A DNA stretch of 64,000 nt, taken from the NCBI GenBank assembly GCA_949357655.1, contig CASHTG010000004.1, positions 372,001 to 436,000 of the forward strand. The letters are read 5' to 3'. The first letter of the stretch is position 1; the number at the start of each line of letters is the position of its first letter. The stretch is from Parascedosporium putredinis (Eukaryota > Ascomycota > Sordariomycetes > Microascales > Microascaceae). Of the stretch, positions 26,585 through 39,294 are shown piece by piece. Position numbers and translations under genes: made by a program. A model generated the notes under the pieces. The model was not told where the DNA came from. It made no database searches and worked only from the letters and a program-made list of their open reading frames with translations.

Positions 26585-27685
26585 TTAGCGTGAGCCGGGC
26601 CCCTCAATTGGGCTGGTCGGGTAACTTTTACTCCCGCTGAGATCGCCGCTGCCGGTCCGTCTCAACGCCTGTGACATCGTCTCCACATTGATCTCGCTGC
26701 CCGCGCTAGCACCATGTAGTGTACCGGCAGGGCTGCCGATGGGCTTGCGGGCGGGGGACATCTCTAGGCCCTTGATAGAACCCGACTTGCTCGTTGGTGG
26801 CGAGTACCGGGGCCCTGGGAGGAGACGGGGAGCGCATGGGGGATGGAGCGCGGATCGATGTGAGCCCGGCAAGGTGGATAGAGCTGCGCTTGTTCGGGGA
26901 AGCTCCATGATGCTGCTCGGCCTGGACGACGTCGGCGAAGGAAATAAAGCTAAGGCGACGAATATCAACCGAGCAGTCGAGGGGCGAAAAGCTCGAGACG
27001 TCGTCGCGATTTAGGTCGCGGTCGGCAAAGATACAAATTCCTCGGCCCACTGATCGAACGACTGGTGCTGCGGCTGCGGGGGCGGGATGGCCCCCGTAAC
27101 AGCGAGGAAGCTGGGAGGTGGGAAGCATGCGTCAAAATCTCGACGCTGTCCGGATCGAGGTGCCGGTCGGTGATGGCCTCGGACGAGGCGTTCAGAACCG
27201 GCGGAATATGGTTCTCGGTTTGGATGTGGGAAGGTATCGCAGGGGATGTGGGCAAGATGACGCTATCCTGCACGTCACGCTCAAAAATCTGGGAGCCAGC
27301 GGGGGACGAGAGCCGAGGGGAGCTCGATAGCCCTCGAGTGGGTGAGGAGGGTAGGTCGAGAATGACATATCGTTGGGATTTTGGCGTGAGGGCGACGTCG
27401 CCGATCGCGTGGCCGTCGTGGAGATCTTTGATGAATCGCGGGAGAGGGTGGGGCTGCCTGCGGCGACGGACCCGGGAGGTGACTGGGTCGCCGGTGCCTC
27501 GCTCTGCTTCTTCTTGCTCAAGCTGAAAAAGACGATCGCTTCTTGGACGACTTGTCGGTGGTGGCGGGGGTGATTTGAGCAGGCTCACTCAACCTGGGTG
27601 TCGTCCCCGCGCTTGGCTCGAGCGGCAGCCGGGGTGTGCTGCCAGCAATATGCGCGGAGATGGGCGCGGACTCGGCGAGACTCAT
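26585..27685 (-). CDS. Conserved-looking Ser/Pro-rich protein, function unknown
   Basis: I do not recognise a named family. From the ATG at 27685 (good context) the product would be about 367 residues in one exon, but the frame changes at least five times: near 27528 (a five-T run in the gene's sense), 27455, 27090, 27040 and 26815. Ordered pieces are MSLAESAPISAHIAGSTPRL, FSLSKKKQSEAPATQSPPGS, FIKDLHDGHAIGDVALTPKS, FERDVQDSVILPTSPAIPS, SEAITDRHLDPDSVEILTH, SFDQWAEEFVSLPT, DIRRLSFISFADVVQAE and EINVETMSQALRRTGSGDLS, ending in PTSPIEGPGSR. The pieces look like one regulatory or cytosolic low-complexity protein with short ordered motifs. No membrane segment or catalytic motif is visible. It is either indel-corrupted in assembly or a decaying gene. 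Confidence 0.6.
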
Positions 27686-30600
27686 GGCTCCGGTGGTTCT
27701 GGGGGTTTCGACTTTGGGTCGGATTTATTCTATTCGGACAAGAAGGAAAAAAAAAAAAAAAGAATAGCAAGCAGAAGCCGGTCGAGGGGGCAAACCCAGA
27801 ATGAAAGGGAATTCTCCCGCTTTATTTAGTAGCGATGGGGAAGGGTGGATAGAGGTGAATCGGGTGTTTCGTCCTTGATGGGATGGGTGGATCAACCAAG
27901 CTGGCAGGGATTCTAATAAGCCGGGAGTCAGTACATGCAGGGACGTCGTCACGGGTGCCGTGTGAGAGACGGAGATAATGACAAAAAAGAGGGAGAAACG
28001 GGCCGCAAAGTGGTTTGGGCGATGGCGGTGCAGCACCCTCGCCTCTCTTGCCGAGAATCCCTTTCAGGTCATCGCCAAGGGTTAGGGGAAAAAAAAAAAA
28101 CAAGTGTGGTTCGATGGGTAGGCGCGGATTTTGGAGTTATGCAGGAAGTTTGGACTTTCGCCCCTCCGCTCTCTTTCCAAAGTGATAGGGAATTTTGCAT
28201 AGGCAAGTAGGGAACAATAAGGAGAACCAGATGCCATCAGGGGACAAAGGACAAGGCCGGTGGGGGAATCATGATCGTAGGAGAGGAGGAAAGGTGGGTG
28301 GGTGTGAGAGGCAGGTGGTGAGCAGGCGATCAATCAAAAATGGCTGCAGGGTTGGCTGAGCGTGTGACCTCAAAAGTCTGTCTAGACTTTGACCACTTGC
28401 TGGATTTGCCCAGTCATCCGGCTCTACCAACACCTAAGAGCAACACGATACAGGGAACCAAGGAGGGGCAGGGAGCGGGAATCCTCGAGCTCGCCGACTT
28501 CTTCCTTCAAGCGGGAGAGATTGGCTGGTTTCGGCACATACCGTTCAGAGAAGGAATACAGGAGAGGATACCGTTTGCGCAACACCCACGAGGGCGAGAA
28601 GGGATGAGAAGGAAGTGTACTCTGGAGGCGATCACAAGAGGTGGGTAGCGGAGAGGAGGAAGGGAATTAGGACGAAAAGAAGAGAAGGGAGTCAAGAAAG
28701 AGGTGGGCAGAGGAAAAAAGGGAATGTGATGCTCTCGGGCAGATACGGGAATATAGGTGTCGGCTCGGTAGTCGAGGTGGTAGAGGAGAGGATGCAGGTA
28801 TAAGGATGTGATGAAAAGCAGAAGCAAAAACTTGCACGGGAAGAAAGAAGAGTAGGAAGGGAATGATTTACCTCTTGAAGCAACAAGCCGGGTTTGAAGG
28901 GCTGGTGACGGTGGTCGGGTTGGCCAAAGGTTCCGGGCTCCCACGAGCTAACTGAGATGGGAGAAAGACAAGCCCCAAGTAGGTCGCAGCCAGACAAGAT
29001 GAGAAAGAAGGAAGAAAACACGAAAGGGAAAGAAGAAAGGATGATCCCGAAACTTCAAAAACGACCCTTTTTCCTCTAACTGGTTTCTGTGCCGTGGACG
29101 TCAGTAGTGAGGCGTGGTGTACTTGGAGAATGTGTGCTGGCTTCCTTGCTCTTTCTTTTTTTTGTTTGGCTCGTGGTCTCGTTTCTTGGAATTTTCCCTC
29201 CTTCCTTTTCCTTATTTGTTTATTCACCTCTTCCTTTTTTCTCCTCTCCCTCTTCGACCTGCGTCAGCAAGGGAAACCTGAAAATAGTTTCAAATCGGCA
29301 CAGGCGGACTTGACTTTTTTTTGCGGCGGGGCGGACGCGACGGGAGCTGACCAAGAGGAGCTGCGGAGTCAAGGGGGCGGCGACCAAGCAAGATCCAAAT
29401 ATGGCCTAGGGGACTTGAGAGTGGCCCAAAAGGAAGGAACGAGCCAGCAAGCAAGAGGGCCTTGTGGGGGATGTGGGTAAGTCAACTCTTTTTCCTATGT
29501 CCCACTTGCCCCTTCTCTTTTCGAGCTACGTGGTGCGTGCGACCAAGATTTCGAGGTGTGATGACGTGATGTACTCTGGGGGTTTTTCCTCGTCCGGGTT
29601 AGGTGCCCACTAGAGAGAACCGCGTGTCGCTTTACTTGAACTCCGTTTCCTTTTTTCTTCTTCTTCTAATACCCGGCTGTCTTGCGTTTTATTTGACGTT
29701 GGCTGAGGAGGTCGTCAAAAGTTTGAAACGTCTAAGCAACGCCACTGAAATGATGGGAGTCTTGGAAAAGGAGACTTAATGGCGATGGAGGGGAGGGCAA
29801 AGGCGGGGAAGTAGGGGCTCAGACGACAAGGGAGCTGAAGCGTCGACGCATAGATGGTAAGGGGTAGGATAAGAGGCAGTGTATAAGCGTAGGTTGAAGG
29901 CGAGGTGAGATCAAGAGAGACCACAGGTGAGGGAGCCGAAGTAAAAGGAGATGTATGAAGTCGAAAAAGTGAGAGCACGAAAGAGAGGGAAAGGGACAGA
30001 GAAGATGTTTTCGAGAGTGTATATCGAGATCAAGGAGGGCTAACAAGCGTGTGCTATCTGGTTGACATGGTGAACCGTGTATATTGCAGTGCTCCCTCGG
30101 CTTGCCTGGAAAGTAGGCCGGAGTTCAAGGGCGCATCGTATCGCCGTCCATCCTGGAACATTCGTCCGGGTACTTGCAATTTGTTCACGGTTCAGGCACT
30201 CGCCCGCGACAACCAGAGAGCACTTGAGAGGATAGGACGGATGAAAATTATGGCCAGGACACGTTATCTTTTTTCCCCCTCCAACTACATAGTACTTGTC
30301 CTTGTCGGGGAACTTCCTTCTCATTGTTAGCCCCCTTTGTGAACCGCTCCTTCTTCCCACCAAAAGTTTGATTTTCTGTGATTTACCAAACTACGGATCG
30401 GGAGGCGGGCTTGGGGAAAGTTGGTGATTGGCGCAGGGGGAAGGAGCATTTCAGCCTGCACCTGTTCTTGGAAAGGAGGGGCCTCTATATCAGACGTTTC
30501 AATAATAAGCTCAAGCCCGTTAGGCGGAGCGCTAGATATTGCAAGGCCAACAGCAGACCAACACGCCGTTCTTTTCCAAACACCCCTTGGAGGATGGAGG

Positions 30601-33600
30601 AAGGGGGTAAGGGCGACTGGCCACCATGCTAGGAGAGACAGGTCAACCGTAGCGTAGAAAAAGAACAGGTGGTATTATGTTGATGTGAAGGGCATTGACG
30701 TTATGGCCTTGGGGGCGGACGAACAAAAGTAATGCCACATCATGATATCCACCTAATACTTGGTACTCCCCTTCAATACTGGATTTGCGACCTGCAAGCC
30801 ATGCCGGCCGGGGAAGAGGGGGAGACTGCCTCGGTACGGTGGCTCAGAATCTTCGACATCAGGATTGGGGTCGCGCGCAGCTTGATCCCTGCGGCATGGC
30901 TTCTCAACTGCTTGATTCGAGTCACGGATCGTCAAGAGCGAACACCTTGGCTTGCGGGTGGCGCTACAAACAATGAGGGATAGATAGTTTTTGCTAGCAG
31001 TTCCACCAAGTCCAACCATGCGAAGCATCCACTGATGCTCATTACTAAAATATCATCAAGCTTCAGGGTCGGCCAACGGCTACAAGAACTAACGGGTAGG
31101 CAGGTCCGAGAGTCAAAATAGCAAATGCAGGCGGCCTAACATGTAGATGGACTAAGGAAACTATCAGCCATTAATCCAACCGATAAGTTTCATATGCGTC
31201 CTATTGGTCCTCATTTTAGACAACTTTTGTTTTCGTAGGAGGGAGAGGGGATTTGGAGGAGAATTTCTTTTTGAAAAAGTAAACAAATATCCAGTCACAC
31301 AAGGATGGTGTCAAATGCTAAGGCTTGCGTAGACACTCTTTGATTATATTGACGGTTTTCGTGGAGCTCCATCACTCTTCTGAAACATTGCCCACCCCCT
31401 TGGCCGACCGACTGATGTGAACTTCAAAGTTGCAGGCCATAGAGTACTTGCTCATCCATGATCTTTGTCTTTCTACGCTTCCCTCTCGGACAAAAATAGT
31501 AAGAGGCACTTGCTTCCTTTTTCTCTTCCCTGATCTCTTTTTTTCTTCTTCTTCTTAATGCCCGCCGTACCAGCTAACATTGGCCTACGCTGACCACGGA
31601 GCATTGGCCTGATGCCCTCGTATAATAAAAAATTACCCACCAACTTACTGCAGGTTTCCATTGGTGTTGGCCAGATGCTCAATCTAGTTCCTTGTAGATA
31701 ACACGACATTATCAAGGAACGGCGGTGCAAGGCGACAGGGGCGCCTCCGTTTGAATCAGGTCAACATCGAATAGATTAACCCGCCCGCCACCATGGCCTT
31801 TGGTTTCCCCTTGCGAATTTGCCATCCGGCGGGGAGGAAAACTTCAATGGCGAGTACTTGTACATTAATGGGACGGGAGTAATAAGGGAGGATGGATCTA
31901 CCGATCAACGGGTCAATGGATGGATCCTTCAGATGCTGCCTGCACTCTCACCTGTGGTCGGGTAACGCCCGTTTGCATCCTTCTTAGGCCGTGGTTGCTG
32001 AGAAAATTGCCTTATCCTCCTAGACTGACTTGTTGGCTTTACGCGTATTATCAGACTGGATCCATCTAGCTACTACGCCAGTCTCCCCAAGTCGATTCTG
32101 CCAACGCCACGTCCGGAAAGGAAAGTTGGAGGGGAGCTCGTTTAGCTCTCTTCCCCTTTCAGAACTCTTCCAGCTAATTTTTTTCCTTGTGCTGCTGCTG
32201 TTGTCGTGCCCTTTCTTTTGAAACACCGTCTCGGCCTAACAAAAGTAAGAAAGGGCTGGACAATCGCCATGTAGTAGGCCCGAAGTCACCAGGGACGATA
32301 GATCGCCAAACCCCTCATCTTTCCCCCTCAGGCTTAATCACCCATTCAATACTATTCGGCGAGTCTATTCGCCTCGAGAAACGTGCTCGAGTCAAGGCCT
32401 GATAAGATCATGATATTGTGTGGCGCTCGAAATTCAAAGGCCGGTCACACACTCCATCTCAAATTGGAAAGAATCATTTAGCTCCGTCGTCCTTTCGAAA
32501 GGAGGCAGGTAGGATGGTGAAATTACATTCAAGTCTTGTCTCTTATTGTCTTTCTTTTCTTCCTCTTGAGTTTAAGTGCCTTTTCTTTTTCCCCTCTCTT
32601 TTTTCTCTTAACGATTGTTTCCTTTCCTTTGGATTGATCGTCGCATCCCGTGTCTTCTCCCGTGTTGGCTGTTCTGCGGTGGGCGGAAAGATCATGTGTA
32701 CCTGCAGAGCAACCGATATTCATGCGCTTACACGCACCACCCAAGGAAAACTCTCTTCCTGCATGGTCATGTCGGGACGCCGGGGGAGGAGGGGTTTGCC
32801 CCGCCGCACGTCCAGCTGGTGAACATCAGATGGCAACATATCCACAATCTCGCCTTTTTCTTCTTCTTTTCCCTCCTTTTTCTATGTCAGGGAAAATAAA
32901 AAAGAGGAAGACAAGAGGAAGGGGGCCTAGAACGTGGCCCAGGGCTGGCTCACTTGGTCAGCCAGCCCCCAAAACCGCGCTGATCGCTCAACGCCCTCAA
33001 CGAGATGCTCTCAATGCTATGTACTTTTTAATGTAAGTGGGGGACCAGGACCATGATAGGGCTAGATGACAAGCCCGCACCACTTGGTGAACTTTTGGGA
33101 TATGGAAGGGGTGAAGTGCATGCGGAAGGTGGAAGGCGCACCGCCCGCCGTTATTGATTTTCTTTGGATTGCTCGTACATCAAAGGAAGACCACTCAGGA
33201 CCTCGACTTGGACTCCCGTGCAATCTGCTCAGGTTGACAATCCGCCCGTGGCTGGGCACGAGGCACACGCAGCACCGCCGAGACTACCCGACTAGCTTCC
33301 CCCTATGGGCTAGCCTTCCATAAAACCTTTTCTCATCTACTTGTATTATAGACTGCCACGTTTGGGTGCTAATATCCTGTCGCACACACGCAAACACGCA
33401 CACACGTACACACGTACACACGAACCCCTCCTCGATCTAGCGGCTTGCCGAAAGGATCTATATGCCTTGCCGCCGAACTGTACGGTAATATTGGCTGCAC
33501 TAGCCTTGGAGTAAAAAAGCAGCAACATACGCATTTAATGAAAAGAGGTGGATAAAAAAGAAGTAAAAAGCTGGGCATGAGAAAAGCAATTGGATCCAGG

Positions 33601-33793
33601 AACAACAACTAGTTTCCTCTAGTCTGTAATCCACCTCGAATTTCCACTCCGCCTCCTTCCGGGCGGCCTCGTCGTCGGCGTTCTTGCCGTTTTCCGGGGC
33701 ACTAAATCCACCCGCCCAGTAAGTAAAAGCAGAGAGGCCTCGCGCGTAAAAGCATCAATGACATCCTCTAGAGACAAAGTGTTCTCGACCCTC

Positions 33794-33816
33794 TTTTTTT
33801 TTTTTTTTTTTTTTTT
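33794..33816. repeat. Poly-T tract, 23 bases
   Basis: This is the longest homopolymer in the window. It is intergenic, with no transposon hallmarks beside it. Confidence 0.85.
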
Positions 33817-34186
33817 GGAAGCATATTATACGCAACGCCTTATGCTTGCCCCTTGCTCCCCTTTTCCAGATGACGTTGTGCCGCGTTGCGCAAGCCACGC
33901 TTCCTGGGCGCCCCTCGATGCCCCATGTCCCCCCGTTCTTCGCCACCCCGATCCCTGGCCAGAAACGTGCCATTCATGCCACGCTTCAGGTCAGCGGCAC
34001 CTTTTTTTTCAAGGAAATTTTGATTGTTTTGTTCTATCTTTGGTCATTTTCCGTGGCTGGCTTGAGGCAGTTCCCCTTGAAATACCCAGCTATGCTCAAC
34101 AAGAGGGACTTTGCTTCAGCTGTTTCTCAAATGGGGAGCTAGCGCTGTCAGTGATCCTGCCCCCTCCTCGCTGCGTGTGTGTCCCT

Positions 34187-34204
34187 GAGTGGATTGATCC
34201 ACTC
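34187..34204. repeat. Inverted repeat, 8-bp arms with 2-base spacer
   Basis: GAGTGGAT and ATCCACTC flank a TG spacer. The outward bases extend pairing by about three more positions if a wobble is allowed. It could be a dimeric transcription-factor site or cruciform, but it lies 1.7 kb from the nearest gene start and no regulator is implied. Confidence 0.35.
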
Positions 34205-35941
34205 GGGTCAACTTGAACAAGAAAGCGGACCTTGCATAGAGGAGGATCACGCGTCCTTCTAATCTAGTCGATAGACCCAGCCGATTGATCAAGCCGGTTC
34301 CATTCTATGATGAGCATGACGACCATTATGGCTTTTCATCACACTCCTCATCCCATCCCCTCCTGTTGAACCATGGGGGAAGTACTAAACGAATATCTCG
34401 TGGTATTGCCATTATATTCTTGTCCCAAAGTAGAGGCTCGGCCGCCTTTCCCCTCCCCTCCCTCTTCTCCGGGGCCCCTTCTTCCGGACCCGGGGATCCA
34501 GCCGAAACGCTCAACACGCACATAATCGGTCACGCACAAGGTGGGACCGCCGAAAGGGATAAGGCTGATGAGGGGACCAAAGAAGGAGAAGAGAAAAGCC
34601 AGAATCGGGCGGACAGGCCCCGACAGGCCTGCTGACATCCTTTCTCTTTGGCCCTTTCTCTTTGGGGTCCTTTCTCTTTAATCAGCGCCGCTCCTCGTTC
34701 ACCCATTTGCTCCAGTGTAGATTATGGTGCCGACTTGATTATCTCCTTTCACCTTCAGGCAGTTGTCCCTATATACCCCTGTCTTCTCTATCCTTCACAG
34801 CCAACATTAATTTAGGCGAGAATCAAAGTGTAGATTGCGTCCGCTATGGCATCCCGCCAGTGCTTCTAGAAGGATTGGAGAGTTTCGCCGGAGCTGGGGG
34901 TTTCCGCCCCTTGGACGGTAGCAGCTATCAGTTCTGTTATTGGGCCGCCTGGTGCAGCAAAAATGGGAGGTCATGCTCCATTGAGAGATATCTCAAGGCT
35001 GGGTCAAAACGAAGGTCTTAATTCTCCCTCATGTATTGGGGTGAGGGTAAATCGCACTTTGAAGCTAGTTAGGTCTTTGACTGCTTGCGTGAGAAATTCG
35101 ATCCCATTGTCGCCTTTTGCGTCCTTTCCATTCTTCCGACTTCTCGAGAGCTCCCAAGTGACCTCTCGGAGCCAATCCATATTGTCGTCGGGGCCTTGCT
35201 GTTCTCATATTCTGTTGCATCCCCTATTCGATATCACATACGCCTTGTATCATGTCCTGTGACAGAAACATGAATTTTCATGCGTGCGTACCGCGAACCC
35301 CTCGCTCAGCCAGCAGCCCACAGCTTCCCCTTTGTTCCAGAGCACCCATGTCTTGATCTTGGTAAAATCGTGCCATTTCCAGTCAAAGACGTTTCTAAAA
35401 AGTCACCCGCCCCATCCCGTTGTTCTGGCGTCCCACGCTGTGATTAGGTAATCGAGAAACACCATGTCGCATTACCTAATCATCCCGAGGAAAGCGAAAA
35501 TCTTCGCGATGGCCGTTCAGACCACCCAATCCCCTTTTCGGAAAGCTTCGTTTTTTTTTTTTCCCTTCAGCCCTTTTTGGTTGAAAGAGAAGCCCATCGA
35601 TCCCTCACGCGACACACACCCCCGAACCCAAGGACGAGACCGCGAAGGGGCTCCTTCTTCTCCATTCCTTTCCATTTTTTGTGCCGGCAGGTTTACTCTT
35701 GAGACCTTTTTCGCGCGACAACTTGGCATTGACGACTAGCTTCGCGACGCTGGGCTGACCCCCTTCTGCCAAAAGAACATTTCTCGCTTTGTTTCTTTCG
35801 ATCGCGACGGAAGCTCCATCTCCTCTTCCATCTTCCAAACGGCTCGCCCGATCCAAAAGATCCCTCCTGCTTTGATGTATCAACAGCAACGCGAGCTCTA
35901 AGCAGAACCGACAAAAAGAATATCCCCCAGAAACCGCAACC

Positions 35942-36641
35942 ATGAGCTCCACCCTCGCCAACCAACCTCTCTCCAAACTCCTCTCCTCCCTCCGCCTCTC
36001 CACAACCACCTCCTCCACCTTTCTCGGCCCCCAAACCTCCCTCGCCCTCCGCCGCTCCCACCAAACCACCGCCCGCACGAAGCGCGCCCTCCGCATCCGC
36101 CCACATCCCTCCCACGTCCTCCGAACCGCCGACGCCCCCGCCACCGCCACCACCACCACCACCAGCTCTTCTTCTTCCTCCTCCGGCTCCTCCTCGGCCC
36201 TCGACGAAGTCGTCTTCAACCCCCTCCGCCCAACCCACCGTCTACCACACCCCCTTCAAATTCCTCCCCAAATCCGACCCCCGCCGCAGCACCAACCTCC
36301 AGCTCCTCTTCCACGGCACCGACGGCTCGTCTTCCTCCGCCTACGTCCCGCCCGCCCTCCGCCCCGTCGCCGAGAAAAAGTACCACCTCTCCAAGGACGA
36401 CGTCACCGAGATTCGCCGCCGCCGCTGGGAGGATCCCGAAACCGCCACCATCCGCAACCTCGCCAAGGAGTTTGACTGCTCCATGAAGTTTGTCCAGATC
36501 GCCACCCAGGTCCCCGAGTCCTACAAGGAGAAGCTCGCCGACGGCACCCGCCGCATGAAGGCGACTTGGGGTCCCAGGAAGCTCAAGGCCAGGGAGGACA
36601 GGAAGGTCCGGAAGCAGATGCTCTTCCACGGCGAATTATAA
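35942..36641 (+). CDS. MRPL20: Mitochondrial large-subunit ribosomal protein mL58 (YmL20)
   Basis: This is a fungal-specific component of the mitochondrial 54S ribosomal subunit. The product is about 233 residues from one exon. The N terminus is Ser/Thr/Arg-rich without acidic residues, as expected of a mitochondrial presequence, and is followed by RRSHQTTARTKRALRIRPHP, the family's N-terminal motif. A Thr/Ser-rich linker leads to YHTPFKFLPKSDPRR and the conserved C-terminal block WEDPETATIRNLAKEFDCS, MKFVQIATQ and KATWGPRKLKAREDRK. One indel lies in the C run at 36220-36224, between VVFNP and the YHTPF block. It begins a stretch with very C-rich third positions. It converges on the Cys-rich gene. 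Confidence 0.88.
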
Positions 36642-37667
36642 GCTGGGACGATCAAAGAAAAGATATGGGGATAGGGAGAATATATGGGTCCGTTGTCTTG
36701 CGCAGCAGGGCCTGTTCTTTTTCTACCTTTCCAGTCCCCCTCCCCCAGCTTTGAAAACCCCATGAGATCGTCTCGTCTCGTATAATCAGCCTCGGACTAT
36801 GGGTTGAAGGGAACCTAGGTCGTGCACTTGTCTAGACCTCCTCTTCACCCTTCGGAAGATCCACGTCACAGTTCAGCGCCAGGACCGCAGCACCAGGACC
36901 GTGTCACGACAAGCGAGAATAATTGGGTCAACGGGGCTAGGATTGGGAGTGGGAAAACCTCGACTATCTGTATCATCACAAACATAAAAAACCCGCCAGC
37001 AAAGGATATCTCACCAACGACCAACCGCAATGGTCTTGTCTTGTATGAATCGGATGTGTTTTTTATTCTAGAAGAAACAAAAGGGCGCTTTTCTTTTTAC
37101 TATAGAAATACCTTGATAGGTTGTCATCGTTTTGGAAAAGTGGAAGATCTGCTTAGCCCTCCCTTGCATTGTGTTGCCCCTTCTGGGCTTACCCTCTTCC
37201 CCTCATGTATTATTTTCCCCCTTGCTTCCTTCTGTCACCTTCCTTCATATATTCTACATGTCATAAACCAATACAACTCGTTAAATTTTACCTTGTGCTC
37301 CCTAAAAACGCGAGCGGCCTGTCTGCCATGTTGAGCCGCCGGGCTTAGACTTCGACCGGGCGAGGCCTAGCCAGGGTCACCCAGCAGACATAGAAGGGAT
37401 CCAGGATATATGCGCACAAAAGACGCTGTGCCCAGCCCAATAACGATACTAAAAACAAGGGGTAGCAAAAGGGAAAGGAAAAAGAGAAAAACAAGTCAAG
37501 GGAAAAAGAAAACACCGCTGTCCTGTCGCGAGCCTCTTTCGTCGTCCAAGCTCAACGAGTCCCATCTGGTACCAATCCCTATTTTCGTGCTCATAGATGG
37601 AGACTTCGCTCTGAGGGGAACTAGCTAGGGGAGATATTCCCCGGAGATAAGAAACGTCTTCACTAGC
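36642..37667. other. Convergent 3' region
   Basis: This 1 kb lies between the mL58 stop and the stop of the minus-strand Cys-rich gene. It is AT-richer than the flanking exons, with several T-runs, and shows no coding signal. Confidence 0.5.
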
Positions 37668-39294
37668 CTAATACTTCCCTCTTCGTAGGTCGGCCTCGCC
37701 AGGAAGCACCCTCCAGCACCACCCGCACCACCTGCGGGCCTTTCCTTCAGTCTCACGACGAAGGATTTGTGACGCGCTTCGCTCGTCATGCCATTCTGGC
37801 ACGCTCTCGCCGACACGGACTTTTACCGTGGCCTTGTTGGTAACGCAGCCGCCCGCACCCTCAAATGGGTGTACGTTATAGCCGGAGCGGGGCTCGGCAC
37901 CGAGGCTTTCACGGTCCGAAGGGGGCGGAGATGGCGTCGAGGTAGGTGGAGGCGGAATTTCACCGGCGCTGTCCATCTCTACCTCAGTATCGATAGCACC
38001 CAAACAGTCGGCCTCGCGGCCGCATGTGACGCCGCCATCACCATCGGTGACACCAACTTCTATGTACCTGCTACGCCATTGCCAGACACTATTTTGAAAG
38101 AGGAAGCCTGAGCGTTAGACTTGACGCGCTTTCCAAAGAAATGAAGCAAACAAAGAAAGCAAAGGAGCTAAAGGAAACACAAGGGTGGCCATGGGGGAGG
38201 CATCATACCGCCGGTAGATCTGGTCTTTGCCCCGGATGGAACGACCACACGGCTGGCATAGCCAAACTCCAGTAGTTTCGCAATGGCACAATCCCTCTTG
38301 TATCACATCGGCAGAGATTGGGGTGTCTGAATTCAGGGTCGGGTTGATGTGGTGCGAAAGTGGAGCCTCAGTACATGTTCTGCAAAGGCGACGGAACCGT
38401 TCCTTGAGAGCTTTGGGCTCAGGTTGTTTAATCGCACAGTTCTAAGGAGGGCAAACAAAGGAGTAAATGTTAGAGCTACAGGTTTGTCAAAGAAACAGGG
38501 GTTTCCTATTACGCAATAGCGTTTTTCTTTTTCTTCATCAACCTTCTTCGCCAAGGGGAAGGGGTGGGTAACGGCGAATTCGGGGGAAGCGGGCCTTGCA
38601 AAAAATTGGTCCGGGAAGCTGGCCGCCCCCGGCTAGCGATATCGGGGCCAGGAGACTTACGCGACAAACCACTTTTGAGCAGCGCCGACACTCGGCCACC
38701 ATGTCTCTGGCGCATTGGCCCGCTTTGCCATTGAAATTTCTTAGGTTGTTAGTCTCGCGCTGGATGTGCCAGACGCCAGCTCTGGCGCGGTACCGGAAGG
38801 TGTCGTCGGGATCGACGGGCAGCTCATCTTGGTGGCAGCGGAGCGTGGAAGCCATCAAGGCCTTGCGGTATTGTATGAGTCCATCGTGGGCGGCGCGGCA
38901 GGTGCGAGAAAGACTGTCGAGCGTAACGAGGTCGATGTGCGACGCGACTCCGACGGCAATACTACGAAAGATTGGAGAAGGGACAGTGTCAGCTGGTCAT
39001 GGTCTATGTTCTGCCAAAGAAGGCTATCCGAGCTTTGGGGATGGCCGAGGTCATAACTTACGGGTAGATGGATAAGGCGGTCCCTAATAAATGTGTGGTG
39101 CTGCTGTTGTTGCTTAAGCCGCTGTCGTTAACCTGCGCTTTAGTCTCCGGCTCTATTGGAGGCTCTTGGGGAACGCGGGGTTCGCCATGTTGAACAGGCT
39201 TGCGCTGCATGTCAGCCGAATATCCGTTTGGAACGGCCTTGACACGGTAGGTTTCGTGAGAAGGTGGCGCCTGAAGGTCGATCAAGACGGCCAT
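37668..39294 (-). CDS. Cys-rich, probably zinc-binding fungal protein, four exons
   Basis: Function is unknown. Four exons fit by phase without any indel: 39294-39062, 38961-38661, 38441-38209 and 38088-37668, giving 395 residues. Donors are GTAAGT, GTAAGT and GTATGA; acceptors are CGTAG, CTTAG and AATAG. Exon 2 has a helical stretch (ASHIDLVTLDSLSRTCRAA) that resembles an F-box-like helix pair, though weakly. It then has paired cysteines: CRRC, CRNC across the exon 2/3 junction, CRTC, CHCE, LCQPCGRSIRG, CGREADC and WCGWCW. This spacing suggests several zinc-binding knuckles or a ribbon. A Pro-rich acidic linker (GEIPPPPTSTPSP) precedes the last pair. I recall similar fungal uncharacterised proteins with a LCQPCGRSL-type motif but cannot name a family. 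It diverges from the MFS gene. Confidence 0.75.

Larger units (their letters stand above)
27686..35941. other. Long gene-poor interval (about 8.3 kb)
   Basis: This lies between two divergent genes, so it contains both promoters. No gene is supported. It contains poly-A at about 27750-27764, a T23 run at 33794-33816, a CACACG-rich patch at 33370-33425 and a perfect 8-bp inverted repeat at 34187-34204. The stretch at 35850-35941 is the likely 5' UTR of the mL58 gene. Two open frames near 28340-28648 and 33758-34216 were considered and not accepted. Confidence 0.5.

Noticed and set aside
28340..28648. 102-codon open frame with a good ATG context
   Set aside because: No domain, no splice context, and third-position composition unlike the supported genes; short chance frames of this size are common in the interval.
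33794..33816. Poly-T as the tail of an inserted retroelement
   Set aside because: No target-site duplication, promoter box or reverse-transcriptase-like frame lies next to it.
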